Shown: positions 1 through 14,018 of the stretch, in pieces
Position numbering within the stretch: the first letter of the stretch is position 1
Layout of the letters: every line of letters begins with the position of its first letter
DNA from: Chrysomallon squamiferum
Lineage: Eukaryota; Mollusca; Gastropoda; Neomphalida; Peltospiridae
Direction of reading: 5' to 3'
NCBI GenBank assembly: GCA_012295275.1
Contig: CM022665.1
Span: 18,950,650 to 19,014,649 of the forward strand
DNA length: 64,000 bases
Notes under the pieces: model-generated
Told to the model about the DNA's origin: nothing
Database searches by the model: none
Seen by the model: the letters and a program-made list of their open reading frames with translations, nothing else
Made by a program: the position numbers and the translations under genes

Positions 1-1
1 A

Positions 2-55
2 ATATGGCCGAGGACACCAATAATGTATCAGTCAGATCAAAGCCAAGATTCTTAA
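2..55 (+). CDS. 3' end of a fourth Kunitz gene (partial, cut by window edge)
   Basis: The reading frame starting at base 2 gives the same last 17 residues plus stop as the three minus-strand Kunitz genes (ending ..MYQSDQSQDS, TAA at 53-55). It lies on the opposite strand, so this copy faces the array tail to tail. An AATAAA at 100-105 sits in the same place as in the other copies. The rest of the gene, with the signal exon, the 4-Cys exons and the Kunitz core, must lie to the left of the window. Assignment is by direct sequence identity with the other copies; whether the missing part is intact cannot be judged. Confidence 0.85.
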   Translation: MWPRTPIMYQSDQSQDS

Positions 56-333
56 GAACCGTATCGGTTATGAAATGAAGTCAAGATAGTTTTCAATTTA
101 ATAAATTGAGTTGTTCGTTTTTCAGTTTTGTTTTTAATTCTTATCTATTAATTAGTTAACGATACGGATGTGGTGCTTTTTGTTGAGTTTATTATTATCA
201 TTATTATTATTGCTGTTATCATCATCATCATCATCGTCGTCATTATCATTATCATTTGAATACGCTCTGCTAAACCGAACCCTCTGTAAACCGAATTCCC
301 CTTCAGAACCGATTTTATTTCCTGGTCCTATGA

Positions 334-443
334 TGAATGAATGAAAAAAATTAACGTGCTAATCAGAGCAAGCTGTTGTGAAGCACGTCTACGACAGGCA
401 CACTTTCTGACAGGTCAGCGGGCGTGTCTGTCGCAGAAAATTA
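334..443. mobile_element. 110 bp insertion with 9 bp target-site duplication
   Basis: The segment is flanked by GTCCTATGA at 325-333 and again at 444-452. Its inverted partner and the matching places in the other units (near 3660, 10015 and 16320) have one copy of this site and no insert, so the empty site is visible inside the window. No open reading frame and no clear terminal inverted repeat can be seen, so the class of element is unknown. Confidence 0.6.
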
Positions 444-1636
444 GTCCTATGAGGTACAGAGGTTTAAGCAGTGAAAATAATCCCTGAAAACAGAAAACCC
501 TGTACTCTCAATACCAAACACACTGTCAAGTCCTGTTGTGTTTATTTAATACAAATTGTACTTCTGACAGTCAGAAACATGCAACATATGTTGACTGTCT
601 AAACTATATAAATTAGTTGTCCTAGGTTCTGAAAAAATTGACACACGCATGCTCAGTGTAGCATTTCTTGGTTGTTGTGATTGATCGCCTCATAGCTGTT
701 TGATTATCCTTTGAAATAAACAGCGTTCATTTGTAATCTTTTCCAAAAAATGAGTTATATAAGCCACCACCAAGCAGCCATTATTTTAGTTGTTTCTATC
801 CCACAGTTTTCATTCAGCCAAATTAATCATTCCGAATTAGCTGCTGTAAATTTCGAAATTAAATAAAAAACATTTTATTTCCATATCCTATTTTTTGATA
901 TCTTAGTAAACCGAACAACTGATTTGGTACCAATGTGTTTCATATATATCAATAATATATTTCAAATAATTTATTTACCCGATTCTAAAAATTTTCTGCG
1001 TATTCATGCATGTACAGTGTTTGCTTGCTACACATGAGACTCGTATATAACCTGTTCTGTGAAAATCACCTAAATGAACTATTACCAGCACCTACTATAA
1101 AAATGTATTTCGTTTATTCCTAAATATAACATAGCTGCTGTTCTATTACGATTTTGCCATAAACGCATAGACTCAACGCATCTGTATCTTAACATAGTCA
1201 CAGCACTGTCCAGTTTTATAATAAAATAAAGTGACGCCATCTTTTATGCGGACACACACACAGACCGGTGTACTAGAATATTTAGGTAGTTACATATACA
1301 TATGTATGTAGATGTGCATTCGATATGTATGTAGATGTACATATAACTGTACGTTAGTAAAATGAAAAAATTTCTGTAACGTCACATTGTTTACAGGAAC
1401 CCTTTACGAAGCCTAGAGTTTTATCAGGGATACTCTTACTGTTGTCATATGTATATATCTATATCTGTACATTTTTTAGATGACATGTAGATGTCAGACG
1501 AGTTCTGCATGTTAATGTTCTTTGATATATGTATGTAGTGTTCGAATTTCTGTGTACACGAGTTTGTCTCACATATGCATTCATATCTGCGTTAATGATA
1601 TGTTTTAAAATTAATGTTCTTTGAGACTGTCGACAA

Positions 1637-1702
<66 letters not shown>
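1637..1702. repeat. (AAT)n microsatellite
   Basis: About 22 uninterrupted trinucleotide repeats, inside the 1.2 kb segment found only in unit A. Confidence 0.95.
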
Positions 1703-1704
<2 letters not shown>

Positions 1705-2027
1705 ATTGCGAATTTAAATGTACTGTCAAGACCTAATTTTACACTGTTCCTCATTTATAACTTTACATATTACGTATAGTAATACTGTTGTGGTAGTATG
1801 TAAATTTATATTGCATGTCTGTGACAATGACGTCGCTTATTTCTATAATGATCAGATTAGAAACATTTGCATCTAAGTAAAAAATTCATTGAAAACTGAG
1901 ATTTTCTCCTAAAACATTAATCATTTTCAACTGTATAAATTATCCAAATTTAAAATTTATTTTAATTGAGATCAGTATTTTTGAATTGTCCTGTTCTGAA
2001 CTAGAACTGAAATAATACGAATTTATT

Positions 2028-2560
2028 TTAGTAAATAATGCCTTTGAAATCCAACCAGACACAAAAAATTAACCTTTTTGGCATGAATATTCCTGTTTGA
2101 CACATGTATTGGTGGATTTTCACGCAAACAACAGAATTCTTTCCGCGCCATGCTATAGTAGACATCCATGTTTCATCTCCATTCACCAATCTCTTCAAAA
2201 AAGGTTCAGTTTCATTGCGTTTTAAGAGCATGTTGCAAATGAAATAGTGGTTAATGCAGGTTTTATCTGACAAGTTGTGAGGTACCAACACGTAATAGTG
2301 GGAAATGTACCCAAGTTTCCCTAAGTGTTCGTGATCAGTACGCTTTGGAACTTCCAACATCTCTGCTGAAATCACACAACCTGAATATTTTAAACTGTCT
2401 CCGAATCGATGATTCACCTACAGCACCTTCACCATTAACTTTACAAATGGTTTTACAAGTAGATAAATGCTGACAAAGGTAAGAGATATGCCGAATTTTG
2501 GTTTGAAATGTAGCCAGTAGTTGAACACACTGCTTATAATATATCACTCGTACCAACATT
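2028..2560 (-). pseudogene. Mariner-type transposase relic
   Basis: Two overlapping minus-strand frames give pieces typical of mariner (SETMAR-like) transposases. One has a helix-turn-helix stretch (GEGAVGESSIRRQFKIF, then CDFSRD). The other has LGYISHYYVLVPHNLSDK, LLKRNETEPFLKRLVNGDETW with the first catalytic Asp in GDE, and a following CVWLDFKGIIY. The two pieces are in different frames, about 60 codons between them are lost, and the parts with the second and third catalytic Asp are absent. The element is therefore dead. Identification rests on motif order known from the mariner family. Confidence 0.75.
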
Positions 2561-3087
2561 AATCCTTTATACGAAAGTATAATGACACATCGGTCGAAAA
2601 GTCAGACGATCTGATTATGGTCCTTAAGAATGGGAACACTGTAAATAGTCGGCATAAAGGAAACTGTAGATTATTTCTCACCAGACTACGATCACATCCG
2701 GGTGTTTACTGCAGCAGAAATCGAACACAAGATGACACACAGGTGTCCCGTGACAATTAATCTCAGAGATGTCGTCATCCTTCAGGTCAGTGCACGACCA
2801 GTTATTTCTTGTTCTGTGTAACTTCAGCTTAGTACTGTACGTTGCCACATCCAGACGACATGTCACCGACAAATTATAATCTTTTCTGTCCTTATACAAC
2901 CACATATTCAATACTCGAGTCAGAAATTCATTTAAGTCTTAAGACTTTTATAAAAGAGATATTTAAGTTTGAATCTCGTTGGGAAAAGATTCTATTCGCT
3001 GATTGGCTCTATTTTTGCGGACTTCTAAAAAACGCTTGAACGTTTTCGGCCACTTGATATATATACAGAGAATCTGCTCTAAAATGA

Positions 3088-4008
3088 AAACATTGGTACC
3101 GAATCAGTTGTTCGGTTTATTGAAATATCAAAAATAGGATATGGAAATAAAATGTTTTTAATTTAATTTCGAAATTTACAGCAGCTAATTCGGAATTATT
3201 AATTTGGCTGAATGAAAACTGTTGGATAGAAACAATTAAAATAATGGCTGCTTGATGGTGGCTTATATAAACTCATTAGGTACGAAGAGCAACACTTTTT
3301 TTGGAAGAGATTCTAATCTCCTTTCTAATGAACAGAGTACACATGTTTATTTCTGATACAAACATAAGTTCTTTAAATGACAAAAGCTGTTCAAAGGATA
3401 ATCAAACAGCTATGAGGCGATCAATCACAACAACCAAGAAATGCTACACTGAGCATGCGTGTGTCAGTCTTTTCAGAACCTTGGACAACTAATTTATATA
3501 GTTTAGACAGTCAACATATGTTGCATGTTTCTGACTGTCAGAAGTACAATTTATATTAAATAAACACAACAGGACTGGGCAGTGTGTTTGATATTGAGAG
3601 TACAGGGTTTTCTGTTTTCAGGGATTATTTTCACTACTTAAACCTCTGTACCTCATAGGACCAGAAAATAAGTTCGGTTTATAGAGTGTTCGGTTCAGCA
3701 GAGTTTATTCAAATCATGATGATGATGATAATGATGATGATAATGATGATGATAATGATGATGATGATGATAATAAAATGACAATGATGATGATGATGAT
3801 AAGAATAATAATGATAATGAACTCAACAAAAAGCACCACATCCGTATCGCTAACTAATTAATAGATAAGAATTAAAAACAAAATTGAAAAACGAACAACT
3901 CAATTTATTAAATTGAAAACTATCTTGACTTCATTTCATAACCGATACGGCTCTTAAGAATCTTGGCTTTGATCTGACTGATACATTATTGGTGTCCTCG
4001 GCCATATT
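3088..4008. repeat. Right arm of large inverted repeat (partner of 1-938)
   Basis: Reverse-complement partner of the window's first 938 bases, covering the Kunitz gene A 3' end and downstream flank. The 2.1 kb spacer between the arms (939-3087) is in direct orientation with the tandem units and also holds a mariner relic. Confidence 0.85.
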
Positions 4009-4714
4009 GGTGACGTTGGCCACATTCTACCACCACAGCGTCTCTGACACTGTCTCCATGAGTAGAAGTTGTTTCGGTTTCCTCCGCACCCTCCGTATAT
4101 GAATCTTTGGCACCGCCCTGTAAATCTGTTGTAGAAATAACGTCTAAAGGAGCCGAAACACGGTCCAGGGTTCACAGGTAGAAAGCATCCTGTAAAATCA
4201 GGAAACAAACTGTAATTCTGAACAGTTGAAACATAACAAAAATAAAAGAAACTTTATAATAAATAATGAAGTAATGTAATTAATGTAAACGGTCTTTACG
4301 TCAGTATCCATCGCGTTACAAATGGAGCCTGAATTACTGTTGAATATTACATTAAAACATCTTTCATTCGTTTACTAATTCTCTGAATTCATGATGCATA
4401 AATATTAAAAGACTTGACATATCAGTGTCACTCAGATGATAATATAGAATGTTTTTATTATCTCTGCGATATAAATACAAAATAAGCTCAGAAGTCCCTA
4501 CGTGTAAAGGTAACAGCTTCTAATACTGAATTTATACACAAAAGGTTTGCGTTATACACAAGTGAGTAGGATAACATACTTGATCTAATGGTAATTGGGA
4601 CACAGACTCCTCGAAATCTTCTTTGCACACATCTCAATCCTGGTCCGCAGTTCATGTTCTTAAAACGATAATGTTTGTTGTATATTCAGTTAAACAGTAT
4701 AAATGGAGACATAG

Positions 4715-4803
<89 letters not shown>

Positions 4804-5448
4804 GGGGTTGTTGGAAAGAATCGAGATAACACTTGTACAGCGTATGTTTTGTTGATATAATTTATCGTTGTATTACAATAACGTTAAACAAAGTATTTAA
4901 AACAAAAAAAAAGGGAATAAGAGATACAGTTAAAGTTATATACTGAATTAAAAAATTATAACTTACCCAACATGGATTCCAGACGCCACCAACTAAAAAT
5001 AAGATACACTCATAAGTTGTGATATTTATAAATACATTCATATTATAATTCCATTTTAACATAATTTTAGCATAACATTTTAAAATAAATACATATTCAG
5101 TCACTATTAAGTTCCAAAGAATTTACAATGAACTATATATATGAGGATAAATAACGGAATGATCAATAAACATTATTTATTTTCATTTATTTATTTATTT
5201 ATTTATTTTTTAACTTCTTTATTTTATTTGATCTGATTATGTTAAATAAAAATAAAACACTTAAAGAATAAGAAGATAATAGGATACATTGAAGCTCTTT
5301 GTAAATAATGTGCTATGAATCTGCAGTATTTTCTAATAAAAAACAACTAAAACACGCTGGTGTGTAAGACTGACTTACTCTGCGCATTGCTCTCAGTGTA
5401 CAGGACAGCCAGAGAAACAGCAAACAAAAGAAGAATGGCGAACTTCAT
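3954..5448 (-). CDS. Secreted 4-Cys module plus Kunitz domain protein, copy A
   Basis: The coding exons read on the minus strand are 5448-5379 (signal peptide, MKFAILLLFAVSLAVLY..), 4992-4967 (26 bp, ..GGVWNPCW), 4658-4580 (..CGPGLRCVQRRFRGVCV..) and 4189-3954 (Kunitz domain and tail). They total 411 bp, or 136 residues. All junctions are GT..AG and phases agree (1, 0, 1). Exons 2 and 3 make a basic module with spacing C-x4-C-x5-C-x7-C. The last exon has Kunitz spacing C-x8-C-x15-C-x7-C-x12-C-x3-C, with the FxYGGC and NNFxS hallmarks, and Phe at the position after the second Cys (P1). In Kunitz inhibitors P1 sets the protease preference, and Phe suggests chymotrypsin-like targets or none. The acidic-polar tail ends ..SDQSQDS. 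Likely secreted; inhibitor, defence or secretion-gland function is inference only. AATAAA (minus) lies at 3909-3904. Confidence 0.85.
4718..4801. repeat. (GA)n microsatellite in intron 2 of gene A
   Basis: About 84 bp of GA, which is CT in the transcript, beginning about 60 bp upstream of the exon 3 acceptor. The same tract is about 96 bp in gene B and about 62 bp in gene C. Confidence 0.95.
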
Positions 5449-5528
5449 CTTTGTAATAATCCTGTAACAGGGATTTATAGTACGAACTGTAAATTCAGTA
5501 ATTTTAGAATAAATTCACTTACACACAG

Positions 5529-5565
<37 letters not shown>
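5529..5565. repeat. (CA)n microsatellite upstream of gene A
   Basis: Dinucleotide tract about 80 bp upstream of the signal exon start; the matching tract in unit B (about 12004-12052) is longer, and in unit C it is lost. Confidence 0.9.
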
Positions 5566-5569
<4 letters not shown>

Positions 5570-6219
5570 CATATATGTACATACACTCAGACTTGTACAC
5601 ACAGATATGCAAAATACATATGACTACATAGTAATATGCATACAGACAAATATAAAAATCCAAGTACAATAACAGACACACTAATATCAAATTTTGTTTT
5701 ACTGCTGCTAGAGACTAATTCTTACAAATGTAAACATAATAACAAATACATACGTACGTACAAATCTACGTACAATAACAGACACACTAAAATGAAAGAA
5801 ATGTTACTTACAGTAGAATCAGCAGTAGCTGCTACTAGAGACTAATGAAGCTAATTTTAAAACGTCTTACTTATATAGAAAAGAAAAACAATTTTAAACG
5901 GTCACTGTGATATTTTTCTTTTCTGTCCCCCAGGTGAACGGTCATCTCAGGTGACCAGTTGGTCAAATATGACATGGCACGCGCTCCTATCAGATTTATA
6001 GCTATGTGAAATTCTATCGTTATTAACACTATTTGCTCAAATTTATTTTCTCCTATTGTCATAAAACATATACATAAAACAAATTTGATATTAGTGTGTC
6101 TGTTATTGTACTTACATATTTATATTTGTTTGTATGCATATTACTATGTAGATTTATAGCTATGTGAAATTCTATAGTTATTAACACTATTTGCTGAAAT
6201 TTCTTTTCTTTTTTTCATA

Positions 6220-6250
<31 letters not shown>

Positions 6251-6942
6251 CACATACAAACACACTTACCAGTGGGGCGTGATTATAGATAATAATGTAA
6301 TCATTACATATATTATAATATCTTATAATTCCAAAACAAAAGAAAATTGTCTGTATTAATTGTTTTTGTGTTTTCTACTCAGATATAATGATGAAATATT
6401 TATTTATTTATTTATTCATTCATTCACTTTTTCATTCTTTTATTTATTTAATTATTTTATATATAAATAATATTTTATTTTGATATATATTTTCAGTAAA
6501 AAAATTGGAGAAAGTTTTGAAAACGATCACTCGTGAAAAAACTGTAGTCACATCCATGTCCATCATATTTGTCATTGTGATTCATTTAACATGTTGACCT
6601 TACACTGGACACTCGGATATTGTCAACTTAATGTACAACAAATTACGTGTCATATTGTCTTCAAACTACATGACACTTTGACAGTTTCATATGTAGACGT
6701 TTATTTTAGTCTTTCTTTGTAAATTTAATAAAACGAAACGACCATTTTGCTGTTTGAATCGTAATTCGAAGTTTTGCGATGTTTTGAATGAGAATTCAAA
6801 GCAACAGTTACATTTAGCAACATGTTTATAGAGAGGCTCACAAATAAGAGACATTTTACATGTGTGTGTGTTTGTGAATTTATATATGGAGAAACATACA
6901 TTTGGATGCATAAATACATAGATATATATGTGTATGTATGTT

Positions 6943-6992
<50 letters not shown>

Positions 6993-7464
6993 TAGTAACT
7001 TTCATACAAGCATGTGGCATATGGCCTACATAATACATACATACGTATACTCTATATATTTAAAATAAAATTCTGTATCTTGCACAAATTATTGTTGAAG
7101 TATAAATTCTCTGTACATACTAACTTCACAATTGTTTGTCAGTTTTACTCGTTTAATTTGTTGATTTAGTGTTTTGTTCATTAATTTCTTCACGTTATTA
7201 TTATTATTATTACTAGTCGATGTTGTGTTTCGTCTGTTGTATTGTAGCTACATAAGAAAGGTATGACTGACGTCTGTTTAATAGTAACTTTTCCTATTGA
7301 CAAATTTAATGAGAGATATCTAAGACTTGATTCAATTTATTTTTACAAAGTTTTTATTTCATCGGAATCCTACTGCCTTAGTCTTGATCTTAACGCGATA
7401 ACTTTCATCTGAATCCGAGTTCAAAGCTTCTAACAGTACCATTGTAACCTGTGTATGTGTAGTA

Positions 7465-7497
<33 letters not shown>

Positions 7498-7690
7498 TAA
7501 TAATAATATTAATATTAATAATAATAACAACAACAACAACACGAAGAACAATATGAATGATAATAAATGATAATAATAATAGTAATACATAATAATAATA
7601 ATAAATGATAATCGCTATATTTAAAGATAATAATCACCCAAAAGCTACATTGAAAACATTAGTAACTACAAAATGCTGTGCGAAAATATA

Positions 7691-7727
<37 letters not shown>

Positions 7728-10125
7728 GATCATCAAAATGTTATATTAAAAATATTAATGACTGCAAAACGTCTCCAAACCGTCGCTATTAAAACATCCG
7801 AATGTCAGGTGTATGTAAAAAAAAAAAAAGAAATTTCGTTACCATGTAATCTTTGTAACTCTGAGTAATGCGGAGAAACTTTTATTCTGTTTTCAAAATT
7901 TACCAACGACTGTTTTAACATTTTAAATTTCCACGATAATGTTATTCCTGTGATCAGTATTTGATTTTTAATTTCATTTCTTTCTATTTTATTTGTCTAG
8001 GTTTTTTTTTTTAGTAATAATATATAGTTTTATTAATACTATTTATTTATTTAATTATTTACGGAATCAGTTTTACATAGAAACACTGCACACATACAAA
8101 ACTATAACGTACTCAAGTTTGATTTATGTAAAGGTCAAGAACGTTCAGTGTTTTAGAAGTTTTTGACTTCAGTGACAAAAAGTGAAAAAGAAAAGAAAAA
8201 AGAACAAAGAAAATGTTTGACACACAGGTAAAACAGATTTATAGACAAACAGATAAATATTTAAACCGTAGAAAACATTTAATATAAGCTGTGTCTGTGA
8301 ATTAAAAACTTAGAAATAGTTGTTTCTGTAACTATACCTAAATATATTTAGTAATAACGATTTTTATAGATCTTTAAATGCAAATGGTGTAAGAAATAAT
8401 TCAACGATATTTTCTGTGAGCTTTTATGGTAGACATTTGATAAACTGGTTTTGATGCACGATCTGAAAAAGGAATGATCAAGTTCAGCTTGCTAAAAATA
8501 ATTTATTTACCCGATTCTAAATGATATATAATTTTCTGCGTATTCATGCATGTACAGTGTTTGCTTGCTACATGAGACTCGTATATAACCTGTTCTGTGA
8601 AAATCACCTAAATGAACTATTACCAGCACCTACTATAAAAATGTATTTCGTTTATTCCTAAATATAACATAGCTGCTGTTCTATTACGATTTTGCCATAA
8701 ACACATAGACTCCACGCATCTGTATCTTAACATAGTCACAGCGCTGTCCAGTTTTATAATAAAATAAAGTGACGCCATCATTTATGCGGACACACACACA
8801 CAATCACACCTGCACGCACAGACATACACAGACGGTGTACTAGAATATTTACGTAGTTACATATACATATTTATGTAGATGTGCATTCGAGTGTTGTATG
8901 TACAGGACCCTTTGCCTGCACATATGTATACATCTATATCTGTACGTTAATGACCCATCTGTCGAAATTTCAGGACGATCTGATTATGGTCCTTAAGAAT
9001 GGGAACACTGTCAACAGTCGGCATAAAGGAAACTGTAGATTATTTCTCACCAGACTACGATCACATCCAGGTGTTTACTGCAGCAGAAATCGAACACAAG
9101 ATGACACGCAGGTATCTCGTGACAATTAATCTCAGAGATGTCGTCATCCTTCAGGTCAGTGCACGACCAGTTATTTCTTGTTCTGTGTAACTTAAGCTTA
9201 GTACTCTACGTTGCCACATCCAGACGACATGTCACCGACAAATTCTAATCTTTTCTGTCCTTATACAACCACATACTCAATACTCGAGTCAGAAATTCAT
9301 CTAAGTCTTAAGACTTTTATAAAAGAGATATTTAAGTTTGAATCTCGATGGGAAAAGATTATATTCGCTGTTTGGCTCTATTTTTGCGGACTCCTAAAAA
9401 ACGCTTGAACGTTTTCGCCACTTGATATATATAGAAAGAATCTGCTCTAAAATGAAAACATTGGTACCGAATCAGTTGTTCGGTTTATTAAGATATAGGA
9501 TATGGAAATAAAATGCTTTTAATTTAATTTCGAAATTTACAGCAGCTAATTCGGAATTATTAATTTGGCTGAATGAAAACTGTGAGATAGAAACAGTAAA
9601 AATAATGGCTGCTTGATGGTGGTTTATATAAACTCATTAGGTACGACGAGTAACACTTTTTTTGGAAGATATTCTAATCTCCTTTCTAATGAACAGGGTA
9701 CACATGTTTATTTCTGATACAAAACATAAGTTCTTTAAATGACAAAAGCTGTTCAAAGGATAATCAAACAGCTATGAGGCGATCAATCACAACAACCAAG
9801 AAATGCTACACTCAGCATGCGTGTGTCAGTGTTTTCAGAACCTTGGACAACTAATCTATATGGTTTAGACAGACAACATATGTTGCATGTTTCTGACTGT
9901 CAGAAGTACAATTTGTATTAAATAAACACAAAAGGACAGGGCAGTGTGTTTGGTATTGAGAGTACAGGGTTTTCTGTTTTCAGGGATTATTTTCACTACT
10001 TAAAGCTCTGTACTTCATAAGACCAGGAAGTAAGCTGGGTTCTGAACGGGAATTCGGTTTACAGAGGGTTCGGTTTAGCAGAGTTTATTCAAATCATGAT
10101 GATAATGATGATGATGAAGATGATG

Positions 10126-10180
<55 letters not shown>

Positions 10181-10417
10181 CAATGATAATAAACTGAACA
10201 GAAAGCACCACATTCAAATGATAATGATAATGACGACGATGATGATGATGATGATAACAGCAATAATAATAATGATAATAATAAACTCAACAAAAAGCAC
10301 CACATCCGTATCGCTAACTAATTAATAGATAAGAATTAAAAACAAAACTGAAAAACGAACAACTCAATTTATTAAATTGAAAATTATTTTGACTTCATTT
10401 CGTAACCGATACGGTTA

Positions 10418-11916
<1,499 letters not shown>

Positions 11917-11999
11917 CTTTGTAATAATCCTGTAACAGGGATTTATAGTACGAACTGTAAATTCAGTAATTTTAGAATACATTCACTTACACACAGTCA

Positions 12000-12057
<58 letters not shown>

Positions 12058-13209
12058 CATATATGCACATACACTCAGACTTGTACACACAGATATGCAA
12101 AATACATATGACTTGATAGCAGTATGCATACGGACAAATATAAAAATCCAAGTACAATAACAGACACACTAATATCAAATTTTGTTTTACTGCTGCTAGA
12201 GACTAATTCTTACAAATATAAACATAATAACAAATACATACGTACGTACAAATCTACGTACAATAACAGACACACTAAAATGAAAGAAATGTTACTTACA
12301 GTAGAATCAGCAGTAGCTGCTACTAGAGACTAATGAAGCTAATTTTAAAACGTCTTACTTATATAGAAAAGAAAAACAATTTTAAACGGTCACTGTGATA
12401 TTTTTCTTTTCTGTCCTCCAGGTGAACGGTCATCTCAGGTGACCAGTTGGTCAAATATGACATGGCACGCGCTCCTATCAGATTTATAGCTATGTGAAAG
12501 TCTATCGTTATTAACACTATTTGCTGAAATTTCTTTTCTTCTATTTTCATAATACATACATATATACATATATATTATAATATCTTATAATTCCAAAACA
12601 AAAGAAAATTGTCTGTATTAATTGTTTTTGTGTTTTCTACTCAGATATAATGATGAAATATTTATTTATTTATTTATTCATTCATTCACTTTTTCATTCT
12701 TTTATTTATTTAATTATTTTATATATAAATAATATTTTATTTTGATATATATTTTCAGTAAAAAAATTGGAGAAAGTTTTGAAAACGATCACTCGTGAAA
12801 AAACTGTAGTCACATCCACGTCCATCATATTTGTCATTGTGATTCATTTAACATGTTGACCTTACACTGGACACTCGGATATTGTCAACTTAATGTACAA
12901 CAAATTACGTGTCATATTGTCTTCAAACTACATGACACTTTGACAGTTTCATATGTAGACGTTTATTTTAGTCTTTCTTTGTAAATTTAATAAAACGAAA
13001 CGACCATTTTGCTGTTTGAATCGTAATTCGAAGTTTTGCGATGTTTTGAATGAGAATTCAAAGCAACAGTTACATTTAGCAACATGTTTATAGAGAGGCT
13101 CACAAATAAGAGACATTTTACATGTGTGTGTGTTTGTGAATTTATATATGGAGAAACATACATTTGGATGCATAAATACATAGATATATATGTGTATGTA
13201 TGTTTTATG

Positions 13210-13268
<59 letters not shown>

Positions 13269-13743
13269 TGGTAACATTCATACAAGCATGTGGCATATGG
13301 CCTACATAATACATACATACGTATACTCTATATATTTAAAATAAAATTCTGTATCTTGCACAAATTATTGTTGAAGTATAAATTCTCTGTACATACTAAC
13401 TTCACAATTGTTTGTCAGTTTTACTCGTTTAATTTGTTGATTTAGTGTTTTGTTCATTAATTTCTTCACGTTATTATTATTATTATTACTAGTCGATGTT
13501 GTGTTTCGTCTGTTGTATTGTAGCTACATAAGAAAGGTATGACTGACGTCTGTTTAATAGTAACTTTTCCTATTGACAAATTTAATGAGAGATATCTAAG
13601 ACTTGATTCAATTTATTTTTACAAAGTTGTTATTTCATCGGAATCCTACTGCCTTAGTCTTGATCTTAACGCGATAACTTTCATCTGAATCCGAGTTCAA
13701 AGCTTCTAACAGTACCATTGTAACCTGTGTATGTGTAGTAGTA

Positions 13744-13794
<51 letters not shown>

Positions 13795-13987
13795 TAATAA
13801 TAATATTAATATTAATAATAATAACAACAACAACAACACGAAGAACAATATGAATGATAATAAATGATAATAATAATAGTAATACATAATAATAATAATA
13901 AATGATAATCGCTATATTTAAAGATAATAATCACCCAAAAGCTACATTGAAAACATTAGTAACTACAAAATGCTGTGCGAAAATATA

Positions 13988-14018
<31 letters not shown>

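Larger units (their letters stand above)
1..938. repeat. Left arm of large inverted repeat
   Basis: The sequence is, with few differences, the reverse complement of about 3088-4008. It includes the Kunitz 3' end and about 880 bp of 3' flank. The match ends near the motif ggtaccaatg. A 110 bp extra segment (334-443) interrupts this arm only. The arm probably continues left of the window. Confidence 0.85.
1354..2577. mobile_element. Segment present only in unit A, carrying a mariner relic
   Basis: Units B and C read straight through from gtacgttaatgacccatctg to the following sequence. In unit A these two halves are separated by about 1.2 kb. The extra DNA holds the (AAT)n tract and a broken mariner transposase on the minus strand. 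The size would suit a mariner element, but I cannot see convincing terminal inverted repeats at the edges, so the boundaries are approximate. Confidence 0.5.
961..8489. repeat. Tandem unit A (about 7.5 kb, with 1.2 kb insertion)
   Basis: First of three direct copies. The start motif aataatttatttacccg recurs at 8490 and 14787. Apart from an extra 1.2 kb at about 1354-2577, it follows unit B base for base with small indels and different microsatellite lengths. A local duplication of about 157 bp is present only here: the stretch beginning gatttatagctatgtgaaa occurs near 5994 and again near 6151. Apart from gene A and the mariner relic I see no coding sequence in this unit; 5449-8489 holds only microsatellites and non-coding AT-rich DNA. 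Confidence 0.85.

Noticed and set aside
2842-3039. 65-residue plus-strand ORF repeated in all three units (also 9211-9408 and within 15433-15705)
   Set aside because: Conservation is explained by the segmental duplication; flanks are equally conserved and there is no splice, signal or domain evidence.
4623-4860. Arg-Glu repeat ORFs (also 11090-11381, 17296-17508)
   Set aside because: Translation of the intronic (GA)n tract that overlaps the true exon 3 on the other strand.
6687-6992. ORFs with long Cys-Val repeats (also 12949-13314 and 11987-12178)
   Set aside because: Translation of (CA)n/(TG)n microsatellites.
7405-7590. Tyr-rich ORFs (also 13681-13887, 10075-10305, 20617-20814, 32045-32260)
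   Set aside because: Translation of (AAT)n/(ATT)n repeats.
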